DNA of 57,923 nucleotides, taken from contig JAIPMN010000265.1 in assembly GCA_020650975.1 (NCBI GenBank), positions 1-57,923 of the forward strand. The letters run 5' to 3'. Positions within the stretch are counted from its first letter, which is position 1, and every line of letters begins with the position of its first letter. Origin of the DNA: Apostichopus californicus (lineage: Eukaryota; Echinodermata; Holothuroidea; Aspidochirotida; Stichopodidae). Made by a program: the position numbers and the translations under genes. Below are positions 10,901-22,162 of this stretch, one piece after another. The notes under the pieces are model-generated. The model made no database searches and was not told where the DNA came from. It saw only the letters and a program-made list of their open reading frames with translations.

Positions 10901-13900
10901 TTGTAAAATTTGTCACATTTGTAGAACTATCACATGCAAAAAGCAAATAAAGGTATTTTGTCTATTTTCTTAATGCTGATCTGCAATATCTAAATGATAC
11001 ATTAATTGTTCTTGCTAGTACTTGATATATTATGCCTTTGTGGGATTGTTGACTATGTAAACCGTCCCCTCTTACCTGTCTCCAATCGACATATGCATTC
11101 CAATGTACCTTAAATCATAACTTAATGGGGGAAACATATTAGCATTTGTACCCCCACTGACCCACTAGTACTTGGTCAAAGAGGAGTTGTGGCTCATTTG
11201 GGGTTTGTTTCCAATTCCTTTGTCTTACACCTTTTTTTTGAAATTCAACCATATTTTTGATTGTTAAACAAAAAAACATCTTCCCTTTTTTTTTTTTAGT
11301 GTTACGACATGAGTAAATACCCAAGAGGCATATTGCTCATCATAAACAATGAAGTCTTTATTGATTCTGAAACATTACTCAAGCGAGAAGGAACAAACAA
11401 AGACTGTGAAACAATAGAAAACCTGTTCAGAGATCGCTTGGGCTTCGTGGTGAAGAAGAAACAAAACCTAAATCTGGAGGTAAACATTCCATATTTCAAT
11501 CACTTTTCTCGTCTTTGTGTTTTGAATGGTTTATTTTGACATCATTTAGCAGAGTTTCCCCTTGGGTTTCTTGTATGAGAGGCAGTAACTGGATTGTGAC
11601 ACTGGAGGGCTAGAGCATACCAGAAGGGGGGGGGGGTCTGGGGACAAGGTGGCGAGGAAAGTTACCTAATGTCAATCATCCTAACAATAAATTAGATAAA
11701 AATGTTATGCTAAATAGGCAGACCAACTTTTATTTGTTGCTGTAACTAGGTGTTTACAGCAAAATGTGTCAATGTCAGATGATGGCATGGGTTCATAGAG
11801 TAGGATTACAATCATTTCATTTTTTATTCCCTGTTATTTTGGTAATATGAGGCAGAAACACAGAGGCGGTCACTTAACAAAATGAATACCACAAATATTG
11901 AATACCAGGGGAAAACCCTGATTTAGTGAAAAAAAATGTTTTCCTTACTCAAGGTAACAGATTTTGTAGGGTGAGGAAACTTTGCAAAAAAGGGCAAATG
12001 CCTTGAGAATGAAAAAGAACCATAGTTTTAGTGAGAGCTGAAAATACTTTACTTTTTTAAATTAGGTGAACATCCTCACTGAAAAGAACATACGATATTC
12101 CTTTAAGAGAAGAACAACTAAATATTGGAGTCATTCTCGCCAAACTATTTCGTTGGTGAATCCGTTAGCTACTATACTACCAGTATAAATCCAGTAGCAA
12201 ACAGACTTTTATATGTAAGACTTAAGTCTATTTGGTGGTGGTATTGCTCATACCCATCTCATTGTATCTGAATTAAAAGTTTGTAGGTTGGCAATATTTG
12301 GTCAAACACTGCTAAAAATGAGTTCATTAGAAGTGTAAACTGCAAACAGAGAAATGACAGACATTCTTTGCATACAGATTTTAACTCTCTACTTCGAGAA
12401 ACTACTAGGTATAATTTGAGAAACAAAGCAGTAACACCAAAATTCAGAATTAATGTGTATAGAAATAGTTTTATTTATCGTGCTGCTATTTATTTACAAA
12501 ATGGTAATCTGGATAATTTATTGTAGACAGCTGCACTTGTACGTTTTGTATATATATATTTTGTTTTTGTTTTTTGTACACTGACATTTTAAAATAATTT
12601 TTTCTTGTTACATACTCACTTTTGATGTCCTGTTTATAAATATTTATATTTATACTGGAAATAAATAAATGAAAATGAAATGACCAATGTGCAGTTTGGG
12701 AGAAAGGCTATACTTTGCACAGCTTGTCATCGGTACATTCATTTTTTGGTTCAAACTATAACATTTCTCTTGTCAGGAAATGAAAGAGCTCTTCCGCCTC
12801 CAAGAAAAAGAAGATCACACTAATTACAGCTGTTTTGTTTCGGTAATCTTATCACACGGTGAACGTGATGGTGTTTGTGGTGTAGACTATGACAAAGAAA
12901 AACAGGAGGTGCTGAGGACAGAAGATTTCGTAGACGTAATGGACCGTTGTCCCACTCTTTGGGGCAAGCCCAAGGTCTTCTTTACTCAAGCTTGTCGAGG
13001 AGGTACGAAATCCCGGCTTTTTTGTTCACTCCAAAAAGGAAACAAATTCTATTGAAATGTAAATGATTGCGGTCTGCTATTGTTGGTACATTTGGTCGAT
13101 AGGTGACCCTGCCTGATAAATGTATTAGAAATGATATGAATATAAATATACAGTTTACATTGACATATTAAAGGATTTAGACAAGAAGAGAAGATGAAGA
13201 AGAAGGGAATAAAGAAAACAAATAGGTGTTGATTAACTGCTTTCCACGAGTCTACATACATGCATTTGAGGCTATGGGAAGCACGCAAAGATTCTTATAG
13301 TCTTAAACACTGTGATATGAAATCCAATGGCATAGATCTACATTGTGTTAGAGTGTTAAACTCAAACAGTAATTTAAATTCAATATAATCTGTAACTAAA
13401 TGGTGCATTGCAGCCTCCCTCGGAATACACTAACAAATGCCTACGAGCCATTATAGGCTTTCTTTTCTTCGATAGTAATTCTTTTTAAATATTTGTATTC
13501 TACAATGTTTCAAATTAACCCAAAGCAGAGTTCTTTGTGGCTCAAAATAGAGCCAATGCCCATTATCCTTGGGTGAGCGAAGTAGAGCTACCCTAACAAA
13601 TCTACCAGAAGCCATTGTGAATCAGTGTTTAGATTTAAATGAGGTCCTTCTTTCCCCTCCCACACCCAATATATACATATATTAACATATATAAGGATTT
13701 GGAATAGTATTTTTACAAAAACTGCCAATACATTATTGATATTTGGTAGTACAGTGTGTAGGTACGTATAGTCATTATGTTGTTTGTATGGCACCAAATA
13801 CTACCTCAAGTTTAAATCACCTGCTTAGAGGGCCGAGGTGAGAATTGAACTGACTCTGTATGTGACTCATTGTGACACAAGGGTGCTGGAGTCAGTTTTC

Positions 13901-16900
13901 CATAAAATTATTAAATTGGTCTTCCTTTTAGGTAAACTTAACAAAGTAACGACGCAGTTAGATGCCAGGCGTCCTAAAGAAGACATCGAAAAGGAAAAAC
14001 GTGAAGAGGTGGAAAGAGAGAGACTACGAAAAGAAAGAGAAGAGGAAAAAATTGAAAAAGACTTCAAGAAAATGAATCTTGGTGAAAACGACTCACGACA
14101 GAATATTCCACATGTTCGTTCTGACATCTTAGAGGCATTTCCGACAATCGAAGGTGAGCTTCCAGGCTTGATGAGAGGCAGGGGTGGAGGGGGGGGGAAG
14201 AAAATATAGTCACAGGGCCCAGGGTTAAATGGAGGGGCATTAAAATATGGATGGAACCAGGGAAAATATACATAAGATAAGGTGAAGAGTGTAGAAAAGG
14301 AGGGTGAGGGGGGGGGGGACAGGTGACATAACTGTACTTGGGGCTGACCTGGGTCACAACACCTCTGAGTGATGCCATTGTGTCATGTCAACAGTTCAAT
14401 TAATAAATTAAAAAAATTGTAAAACAAAAGAGAAATCAAACTAATCCTAACTTCCTTACAGCATTGTGGTAACTTACCTTTAACGCAGAACAGAAACTTG
14501 TGATTATTCTACTATTCAAAAGTAGTTAGAAGTGCTTGAACCTCACATTAACCAATCATGTGTAACCTCTTGGATCTCTCATTTAATAAACAATTTAGCA
14601 TATTTCCATATTTATTTTTCTCATGACAATATGTAATAATAATGGACATTTATAATGCGCCGGTATCCGTCAAAAAAAAAAGACGCTCATGGCGCAGTGT
14701 GACAGCAAAACGTAACACAGTGAACATAGTACAAGAGTCAAATGCAAGCAAAAATGGGCAAGAGTGAACAATTAATTAAACAGTTTTCAGATGAAATTCC
14801 TCTGTTTGGAACTGAATTATCACTGTACAGTACCTGTGAACTTTAAGCAGAGTGTTTCTTTGCAGATATGGGAAACCTTTAGATGCTCTCTTTCCCCCAG
14901 TCCCCCAGCCCCCCCCCCCAAAAAAAAACAGTGGCGAATAAAATATGCATATTTGAGGCACAATTGACCTCCTTTTGTAAGGTGAAAATAATCACCATTG
15001 CCACAGTGTGATGGGAGCCAAAGATTGACCCTCAAATTCCTAAACTGTTGAATATGTTGGTAACATTTTTATATCTGTTGCAATGATGTCCCAGAGCTAG
15101 CCTTCATAAAACCTTTTTATGTTCCTTTACAACACTCTACAATATATTCTACTGTTGTTGCTCTGATTGATATGTGTCAGTCACATCTCTACTATGCACT
15201 TGACAACAATACAATGACAATGATGATTACCCCCCCCCCCCTCCTTCCACCCTCAACACCGTACTCCACAAATTGTAGGCCCTGGAAACCTCATGTTCAC
15301 CACACAAAGCTTTACCTCTTTTCTGTATGACCTTTAGAACATCTATCTGGCATATTAGAGCTTGACCGATATGAGTTTGCTGTTACTGATAATTACTCCT
15401 AATTACTGATAATTACTCCTAATTTGTTGGGAAGTGGTTTACCTCTTCCCTGAGGGATAGTGAAATGTAATGTTGGTACAAGCTAGTTGCAATGTCTAAG
15501 GCTTGCTTGGACGTAGAAGGTCCAGTAGTGAAGAAGAGATATATTAAGGATTGTTCATTTAGAATGATAGAGTTTATCCTGTTAAAATAGTTATTGGCTT
15601 TACCCACAGATGTCATTAACCTTAAATCATAACCTTGGTATCATAATCTATTAAAAGTCTCCTTTCTTCAATAAAATAGGCTATGCAGCGGCGAGGGACG
15701 TAGAAACTGGAACGTGGTTTATGCACAGCGTGTGTCAGTTATTGGAGAAACACGCCCACAGTGAAGATTTGATCGGTGTGTTGACAAAGGTATGTTCATA
15801 ACTTCAAACAGCTCACTGCTCAGTAGTATTTAATAGTCACGTATTTTCACAATCTTGCATAATAGTTGGAGGGCCTGACAGTTTTGATTCTATTCAGTAG
15901 AATTCTGTTCAGAGGCATATACTATAAAAAGCAGATGTCTATTGCAGCCCTATCATATCCTGTCAGTGCCCAATATTCTAATTTTACTCTATTCACCGTT
16001 TGATCTCCCAAGTCTCTCCCATCTACGATTCCGCATCCTACGTCACTTTTAAACATTTTGCCTCTGAAGAAGATCCTGCAATTGATCAAAATATCAGGCC
16101 TTCTAACCCGTGTTAATTAACAAACACTTGGCTTTTCGCAGAAGAGTTGCAGTGTGTTAAGTGAAACTGAAGCTTAGAAATACTCATGGCATTTTGAAAG
16201 AAAATACTGAATTCAATGTCACATGAATCATCGTTATTTCATTTAATGATCTCACACAATTCAAAACTAGAATGGGAAGGGAAGGGGTAAAGAGTATAAA
16301 AGTCTGCTGACAATTATGCCATGTTTGAGAGTTATTTTGTCTTTGGAATGGTGGAAAATTTGATATGAGTTTATAGCTTGGGATTTTCATAAATATCTTA
16401 ATCCAACTCTTGTGATAAAGACTTACAGTATGCTAAAGAAGGGGAAGAATAAGAATAAGAAGCAGCAGCATTCAATTTGGAACTCTTGGTTCAAGGTGGT
16501 GGCATTATATGCAATGAAATGTAACACCTCATCCCGTAGGTGATTTAAACGGAAGTACTAAAGATGAATTTTCCATTCTGGCATGCAGGTGAAAATAGTA
16601 GGAATGTTTGGGTTGATAGTGACAACATGTGGGTGCATATTGAAAATACAAAGGAAAATAGTAACGAAACAGAGGTGCGCTATGACATTGTTTACTTTGG
16701 TGTGTCAAGTTCATAATGAGACCATACATGACTAAGCTAGAGGGCTCTGAATCACAGACTCTCCTTCCATTGTATGCCAATGTAACAAACCCAAATACAG
16801 TGCTCATTTTTGGACCTTAATTACTTGGAGGACTGCATCTGAAAGAGAAGTTGATGCAATGATCTATGAATGTTGAATAAGGAATCTGGAGCAGTAGCGG

Positions 16901-17517
16901 AGCGTCCATTTAGTCAGGGGGGGGGGCGAATGCCCCCCCTGACGGACTCAAATGGACGACTGGCGCCCTTTTCAGCTTTTTACCACTTTTTACTTATTCG
17001 CGATTATTGACTTTTTTATTGCGCTCTCATCTACCTATTGACATTTGTCACATATTGTTGGTGTAATTTTCTGACAAAATGCTCTAACGGCTATTTATTC
17101 TTCGTTTATCTGCAAATTAGCAAGGCCCGGAAAGGGTCATTTCCGGCGATCTAGGGAGTATCTTTACTCAAAAAATTTCTGTACGCTCCGCGCCAACTCG
17201 TGGTGGCGCTCCGCTTTGATAGTGTCGAAGGCGCCCCTACAGATCATTCTCGCCCCCTCTGACCAGTACCCCTAGCTCCGCCACTGATCTGGAGATGTAC
17301 GAGTGTCTGTGATCTGCGAGAGTGTCTTTACTACACATTCAAAATTTGTGTTGCTCTTTTTTGCTTGATCCAGGTGAATAACCAAGTTGGCGAAAGGGAA
17401 GGCCGGCTGGGTGATGGAGCGGTTGTACTACAAACCTGTGAATTCAAATCTACCCTCAAGAAAAAACTATACTTCCCACCAGTTGGAGAGAAACGTGGAG
17501 TACAACCATCCTCTTGA
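7848..17517 (+). CDS. CARD-containing caspase (initiator type), complete
   Basis: A cysteine protease of apoptosis or innate signalling, 430 residues from eight coding exons: 7848-7979, 9194-9440, 10648-10679, 11300-11479, 12777-13002, 13932-14153, 15680-15789 and 17374-17517. All phases match. Residues 1-90 form a CARD (starts MDQRHRKAIRKN; ends RGPKAFGILIRSL and CATHQEHCANWL), for docking to adaptors. A Ser/Pro linker leads to p20 from about 138: PRGILLIINN, R146; SHG with catalytic H224; QACRG with catalytic C270. The linker 273-337 includes a Lys/Glu/Arg-rich block at 288-320. p10 follows: GYAARD with R351, GTWF and AHSEDL, ending KKKLYFPP. D283, D326 and D337 are possible processing sites. 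The CARD and p10 resemble caspases 2 and 9, and QACRG fits caspase-2 better than caspase-9 (QACGG). I give no orthologue symbol. Confidence 0.95.
9194..9440 (+). CDS. Caspase exon 2: rest of CARD and Ser/Pro linker
   Basis: Codons 45-126 plus one base. The acceptor is ttccttgcag and the donor is gttatt after GGTCAAG. It encodes AIISKP, RRGPKAFGI and QEHCANWL (CARD helices 4-6), then a flexible stretch rich in Pro, Ser and Gln. Confidence 0.88.
9980..10332. mobile_element. MITE with long inverted repeats and TTAA duplication
   Basis: Inverted ends of roughly 90 bp (GCATTGAAGACTCGCCCC, then AACCGCG and GTTAACTTTC) lie at 9984-10070 and, complemented, at 10245-10328. TTAA flanks both sides (9980-9983, 10329-10332). 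A TTAA target suggests a piggyBac-like mobiliser. It sits in caspase intron 2. A one-ended relative lies at 28738-28915. Confidence 0.8.
10648..10679 (+). CDS. Caspase exon 3: 32-nt microexon
   Basis: It completes codon 127 and encodes GASSKPWESKD. The acceptor is ttctttcag and the donor is gtaagt. Its 32-nt length corrects the phase between exons 2 and 4, which supports it being real. Confidence 0.82.
11300..11479 (+). CDS. Caspase exon 4: start of p20
   Basis: Codons 138-197, beginning CYDMSKYPRG. It carries the LLIINN strand, the conserved GT.KD and the LGF.V motifs of the caspase fold. The acceptor follows a long T-tract and the donor is gtaaac. Confidence 0.93.
12371..12690 (+). mobile_element. 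LINE reverse-transcriptase C-terminal remnant with 3' UTR
   Basis: The open segment 12371-12526 encodes TRYNLRNKAVTPKFRINV and YRNSFIYRAAIYLQ followed by a stop. This matches the extreme C-terminus typical of LINE ORF2 proteins. An AT-rich 3' UTR ends in aaataaataaatgaaaatga near 12680. It is 5'-truncated, lies in caspase intron 4 in the sense direction, and is inactive. Confidence 0.68.
12777..13002 (+). CDS. Caspase exon 5: catalytic His and Cys
   Basis: Codons 198-272 plus one base. It carries VILSHGERDG (H224), GKPKVFFTQ and QACRG (C270). The acceptor is ttgtcag and the donor is gtacga, immediately after the active-site loop. Confidence 0.95.
13932..14153 (+). CDS. Caspase exon 6: intersubunit linker with charged helix
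   Basis: Codons 273-346 plus one base. After GKLNKVTTQLDARRP comes a block at about 288-320 made almost entirely of Lys, Glu and Arg. GENDSRQNIPHVRSD and the p10 start ILEAFPTIE follow. The acceptor is tccttttag and the donor is gtgagc. Confidence 0.93.
14633..14715 (-). mobile_element. LINE/SINE 3' tail fragment
   Basis: On the - strand it reads GCGCCATGAGCGTC, then GGCGCATTATAAATGTCC and a short (ATT)n tail. That is the same architecture (paired GCGC boxes, TATAAATG, ATT repeat) as the LINE at 6445-6905. Only the tail is left. It lies in caspase intron 6. Confidence 0.5.
15680..15789 (+). CDS. Caspase exon 7: p10 substrate-binding segment
   Basis: It completes codon 347 and runs to 383. 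It encodes GYAARDVETGTWF and AHSEDLIGVLTK. R351 is the expected P1-Asp-binding arginine. The acceptor is caataaaatag and the donor is gtatgt. Confidence 0.94.
16884..17294. mobile_element. Second hAT-type MITE with 8-bp target duplication
   Basis: The element 16892-17286 starts CAGTAGCGGAGC and ends with the complement of CAGTGGCGGAGC. Both sides carry the duplicated 8-mer atctggag (16884-16891 and 17287-17294). At 395 bp with no transposase frame it is a MITE. It is inserted in caspase intron 7. Confidence 0.88.
17374..17517 (+). CDS. Caspase exon 8: p10 C-terminus and stop
   Basis: Codons 384-430 and TGA at 17515-17517. It encodes VNNQVGEREG, TCEFKSTLKKKLYFPP and a short tail ending QPSS. 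The acceptor is gcttgatccag. Confidence 0.94.
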   Translation: MNNQVGEREGRLGDGAVVLQTCEFKSTLKKKLYFPPVGEKRGVQPSS

Positions 17518-19721
17518 GAATAAGTTGTTAATTGTAGCGGTCAGGATTTCATGCCTCTAACAAGAAATCATGTTAATACCAAACTCGGAATATTAACACT
17601 AAAATATGATACAAAAAGAAAAAAAAAGTAACGCATAATAGATTGTATATTCCAGTTATAGAAATCATACTGATAAAATTTGCACTTAAAACCAGGGGAA
17701 CATTTTGCAGACTGATCATATTGTTTAATTCACTATAATAGGGCTGTTAAGAAGATATGAGAAAGGTGTGTTTGGTATCCTCAGTTTATTACAAAACATA
17801 AGACCTTTCCCCAAAATAATGGTCATTTTGTGAAGGTTATGTTTGTTTTTGTTCAAATTTTTTGGGATGTTAGATACATAATATGGTCACATTTTGGGAA
17901 TCAGGAATCATCTCTTCAGTGTTGTTGCTTTAAGTCTACTTTCTTTAATAATTAAGAAAACTCATCTTAGCCTATATCATAGCATTTCTACTTATTCAGT
18001 TGTGTGTGTATTAAGACACATGAAGGATTTCAGTTAACTTTATTCCCTGAAATATCATAAAGAAGCATACTTTTAGATTATGACATTGTTGGAGGGTATT
18101 TTAAACATGAAGATTTAAAAAAAAAAAAATTGAAAATATTTTGTACATCTGAACCAAGTTGCCCATTAAGCAAAATATGAATCAGAGCTTGTTAAGAGAT
18201 CATTATAGCGTGGAAAAGTGTGGATCATGAGGCTTGGCAAATTATGAAGGGGAAAAAAAAACAGGGAAAATGCAATGATCTACCAAGAATAATAAACTGC
18301 AATAAAATATGATGTTACTAAGTAATTTTCACTAGAAGTTAGAATAATTTCCCTACAAATATGCATATTGAAAAATATATATAAATACTTGAATATCCGC
18401 CTCACGTTTTGTTAGCCTTGCTTTTGTTTTACTTATCCAATGTGTCTGTTTCTTAATAAACAGTATTTTCCATTTTCATTCATACTGTTACATCGACATT
18501 TCGGAAAACAAGCCGTCCCGTAATTTGGTTTAAATATAGAAATAACTCTAACATGGATGGACTTGACTAAGAAAAGGAGTATTATCTTTGGTCGATTTGG
18601 ACACATATTGACAATGGGGAAAAAATAGTTGTATGGAATTATAGTGATAGTTACTATATTATATAATCAGAGTTTCTTCATTAACAAACTTCACAAGTAA
18701 TTGTTCTTTTCATTATTTCTGTTCACATAATGGATATACAAGCTGTACAGCTATATCCATTATTGAATAAAAATGTGTTTTGTTTTCAATAAAATTATGA
18801 GAAAGCCAATAACGAATCTTATCGCTTTAAAGACTTATCTATCAGTTCTCCTTTTTTGGGGGCCAGAGAAAAAACAAAACAAAAACACTAATAAACCTAA
18901 AGGGAACATTTGTAGGCCTACCAAGTGTTTGTCAAATGATGATACTAGAACTTGTGAACACTTGACACAGGAGGAGAAGAAAGTGGACAATATATGGTGT
19001 TGTTGGACATTAGTGTATTAATTAGTACTGCAGGAAAGTGAGATTGCGATCCAACCAGTAATTGGCAAAAAGACTCTAAACAGGATAATTGAAAAAAGGA
19101 AGAAGAGAAGATATACGCAGTGCAAATAATGTGATACTTGAGTATCCACTATATACTTAGCCCCATTGACTTACAGACTATAATCATAAAAGTAATGTGC
19201 TCTCAAAGTCTAAGTGGAAGTTCTCACTAGCTAAATGCATTCCATCACTGGATAGCTGACAAGTTGGCCAATTATGGCATCACCAATTTTCCTTATCATG
19301 AGTTTGCAGATGTTTTGCTATCAGAGCCTGAATTTTTTGACACTTGTTAACAAAATCTCTTTATTCAGTAAAATGTTTTCGTACGCTGCTCCTGGGAGGC
19401 CTAAAGTGGTCTAAAATTGCCTCAGTCGACCCAATTTTGACACCGCATGTACTTCCAATCATGCTCTCCAAAATGCACCCCCCCCCCCAATAAAAAACAG
19501 ATCTTAATTGATAACATATCAAAAGAGTTGTTCACCTGCTCCTTTTTACACTATTCACTCGGGCGGATTGATACATACTTTAATATGAGGAATGGCACTT
19601 GTACACTCCGATCTGGTAGTCTGACAGAAAGTGAATGGTGTTTGATATTGTGCTATCGTACCAAACATTCGACATGCCCGAACTTTAGTAACCAGAACGT
19701 ACATTACCCGATGCGCTGAAA
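17518..19721 (+). other. Caspase 3' UTR and spacer before MRPL49
   Basis: No exon-like segment is seen. AATAAA hexamers at 18291-18296 and 18301-18306 are candidate polyadenylation signals for the caspase mRNA. The MRPL49 promoter should lie just upstream of 19722, but no core element is obvious. Confidence 0.45.
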
Positions 19722-19802
19722 ATGGCTCTGTTTGCACGAACGCTTTCCAACGCAGTTTCAAGATACGTTTTGCCGAAATATGATGCTATTTTATCATCAC
19801 AG
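19722..19802 (+). CDS. MRPL49: MRPL49 exon 1: import presequence
   Basis: Codons 1-27, with donor gtatct after TCATCACAG. The first ATG that gives a basic amphipathic N-terminus was chosen. Confidence 0.8.
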
Positions 19803-22162
19803 GTATCTTGTCTGATTTTCACTTCTTCACTATTCCGATAAATTAATAACTTTAACCCATGGTTTTCATGATGTCTCCCGTTGTTTGATGTATCCATACC
19901 AGATCCGCGAACGTGTTAATTTTATATTACTAGGGAAGTGCAACTTGACTGTACCCGTGTTCCATGTTACTTTTTCCTTGTACGACAGTTCTCTCCTTTG
20001 AATGTAACTTGGAATTAGGTCCATTACATTTATAAAGTCACTTCTTACAGGCTGCGAAAATTTGTACTCCTCTCACCTCTGAATATGATTTAAAAATTCA
20101 TTATCTATAGGCTATGGACACCAAAATACTTGCAAAAGTTGAGCTGACCATTTTAATTTGGCACAAACAAAGATTACTATGATTTCAACCAAGTTTTGGA
20201 AATATATTAAAAGCATATTTTACTTCATTTTGTGGCAAAAACATGGACTCACTTAATAAACGTACACAAATGGTGCCAAACGCCAGACTGTCAGTCTTGA
20301 AATTGCTTCTTTTTTTTTTATATTGTATGTATTTGTATTTTAGATCCTCCTGCAAGCAGGAACTCGCGAAGAAGCGTCATTGGCTTATCAAAGCTGCAAG
20401 CTGACCGAAGTCAGTCTCTTACATTCATATTTAATGTCCATTATTATGAATTGTCAATTGTCAACAACTCTGTAACTGGACGACATACATTAATCTTGGA
20501 GTGACTCGAATCGGGGACCTTATGATTGGAAGGCACCGGCGTTAACCACTGAGCTAACACTCCACATTGTGTATTCTAAATTGAATTCATATGGTATGCC
20601 ATTTGCAAAATCTCTATGCCTGACATATCTTTGTGCAGTACAGTATACCAGAAACTGTCTATAACTGGGGAACAGTGTGTCATTTAAAACTTATACTGAA
20701 GTGTTTTTGTCTGTTCACAGTTAAAAGTAATAAAAACAAGATCCCTACCCATTGTATGGAGTTCAACTACCTGGCATCAAGAATTTTATAACAGCAAAAC
20801 TGACTTGGTAGATGAATCAGAAGAAAGAACAAAATATTTGGAATCAAAGGAAGATTTCAAATACGTTGAGAGATTGATACCATCTCTTGAGGTACCTGAA
20901 CCACCAAAGCATGATTCGTATCCTACACCTTCAGGGTGGTCACCCCCAAAAGGTTAGTCTTTTTTGTTTATATCTGCTTTCGTCCTGACAGAAAGCCTGT
21001 TGATTTTATAATGGTCAGGCTAGTATTGTGTGTAGGAGAGCAGGAATGTGAGCACAAGTTGCACCAAAGTGTGGACGGTAGTTTGAATGATTCTTTTACA
21101 TCGTTTCAGGATCTCCGGAAGGATTACCATATCATGTCCGTAGAACCAGATACCACAGTCATCCAGTTAGCATTCAACAGAAGCACGGAGGAAATCAGAT
21201 CTGGACAATCGTAAAAAATGTTGATGGCGATATTTGGGTGAGTTTTACAGTTTACATACATTTGTCTGGTAATGTAGCCCCGATATATTGTGGTACAGCT
21301 GACAATGAGTGTAATTCTAGCATAGAACTTGCTTATTATGAAGTATCAGCTTATTTGAAGTAGTCTCTACTGTATGCGGCATGGGGCCGCATGGCAAGCA
21401 GGAATATAGGGAAAAAAAGATACATGATTTGTCACTATGGTCACTGAAAATATCTATATGTCGATATAAACGATTTAGAGCACGAACAATTTTGGAGGTA
21501 ATGTTTTGAAACCAGTGTTTCAAGGATGGATTGTTTTGTTTATATTGGACAAATTAATTGTTTTTGTGCAAACTATAGATCAATATTATGAATTTGGATG
21601 CTGAAAAAAGACATTACATATTTACAAATTATGGCACCAGTGGGCTGAGATTTTGAAGCTTTGGTAAACTATTATTGAAGCATGTAAAATATGATAAAAG
21701 TGGAAATTTTAAGGCTGTAAACATTGAAAACAGCCTCTGTTGAAAATATAGTGTTGTCATTTACATTTTTGTTTGCTTAAATCAATAATGCAGTATTGAA
21801 CAGATTTTGAAACAATCGTAAGGACAACAATATTGGCAGGATTGATTGAAGGAGGAAGCATTAACTGGTTTCCATCAAAGCATAATTGGTTTTTGTGAAT
21901 CACATCATTTTATTTTATATACTTTTTTAAGGGTGAGGGTCGTGGTCGGAAATATAATTATAGCGATATGATATTAGATTTCAGTCTTTGCACATAAACA
22001 TCTTTTGTGTTTCAGACTTTTGGCGATAAACTCTTGGAACACTTGGAAGAGGTAAAAGGAGCAGAGGTGGGGATGACGATAAATGAATATGCAAAGAGGG
22101 TTTTCTACAAAGGAGTTTTCAAAGAGGATGTCATAAAATGGTTAGAAAATGAAGGTTTTTGA
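19722..22162 (+). CDS. MRPL49: Mitochondrial ribosomal protein mL49 (MRPL49), complete
   Basis: A structural protein of the mitochondrial large ribosomal subunit, 217 residues from five exons: 19722-19802, 20344-20409, 20721-20952, 21110-21237 and 22016-22162. Phases match throughout. Residues 1-25 (MALFARTLSNAVSRYVLPKY) are Arg-bearing and acid-poor, like a mitochondrial import presequence. The conserved core starts near residue 90: ESKEDFKYVERLIP, PPKHDSYPTPSGW, LPYHVRRTR, GNQIWTIVKNVDGDIW, then INEYAKRVFYKGVF and WLENEGF at the C-terminus. These line up with the mL49 family from YPTPSGW to the terminal GF. The protein is longer than the mammalian one (about 166 residues) because of the N-terminal half, which I cannot match to the family. 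Confidence 0.95.
20344..20409 (+). CDS. MRPL49: MRPL49 exon 2: lineage-specific segment
   Basis: Codons 28-49, phase 0 on both sides. The acceptor follows a T-rich tract (tttgtattttag) and the donor is gtcagt. A second AG at 20353-20359 could shift the acceptor. Sequence conservation does not test this exon. Confidence 0.62.
20497..20564 (-). repeat. tRNA-like sequence (SINE head or tRNA pseudogene)
   Basis: On the - strand the ends TGGAGTG and CACTCCA pair perfectly. An A-box-like TTAGCTCAGTGGTTAACG and a B-box-like GATTCGAGTC are present, and the middle resembles a tRNA-Gly loop (CTTCCAA). The D, anticodon and T stems do not fold cleanly, so it is not a working tRNA. It lies in MRPL49 intron 2. 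Confidence 0.5.
20721..20952 (+). CDS. MRPL49: MRPL49 exon 3: family core begins
   Basis: Codons 50-126 plus one base. It includes YVERLIPSLEVPEPPKH and YPTPSGW. The acceptor is ctgttcacag and the donor is gttagt. Confidence 0.94.
21110..21237 (+). CDS. MRPL49: MRPL49 exon 4
   Basis: Completes codon 127 and runs to 169. It encodes LPYHVRRTRYHSHPV and VDGDIW. The acceptor is catcgtttcag and the donor is gtgagt. Confidence 0.94.
22016..22162 (+). CDS. MRPL49: MRPL49 exon 5 and stop
   Basis: Codons 170-217 and TGA at 22160-22162. It encodes the C-terminal region ending WLENEGF. The acceptor is tgtgtttcag. Confidence 0.95.
   Translation, partial: TFGDKLLEHLEEVKGAEVGMTINEYAKRVFYKGVFKEDVIKWLENEGF

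Noticed and set aside
16010..16110. Possible Penelope-like or other retroelement motif (gaagaagatcctgc, then aaatatcagg)
   Set aside because: Short resemblance to a motif common in marine repeats, but no flanking frame, terminus or second copy could be shown.
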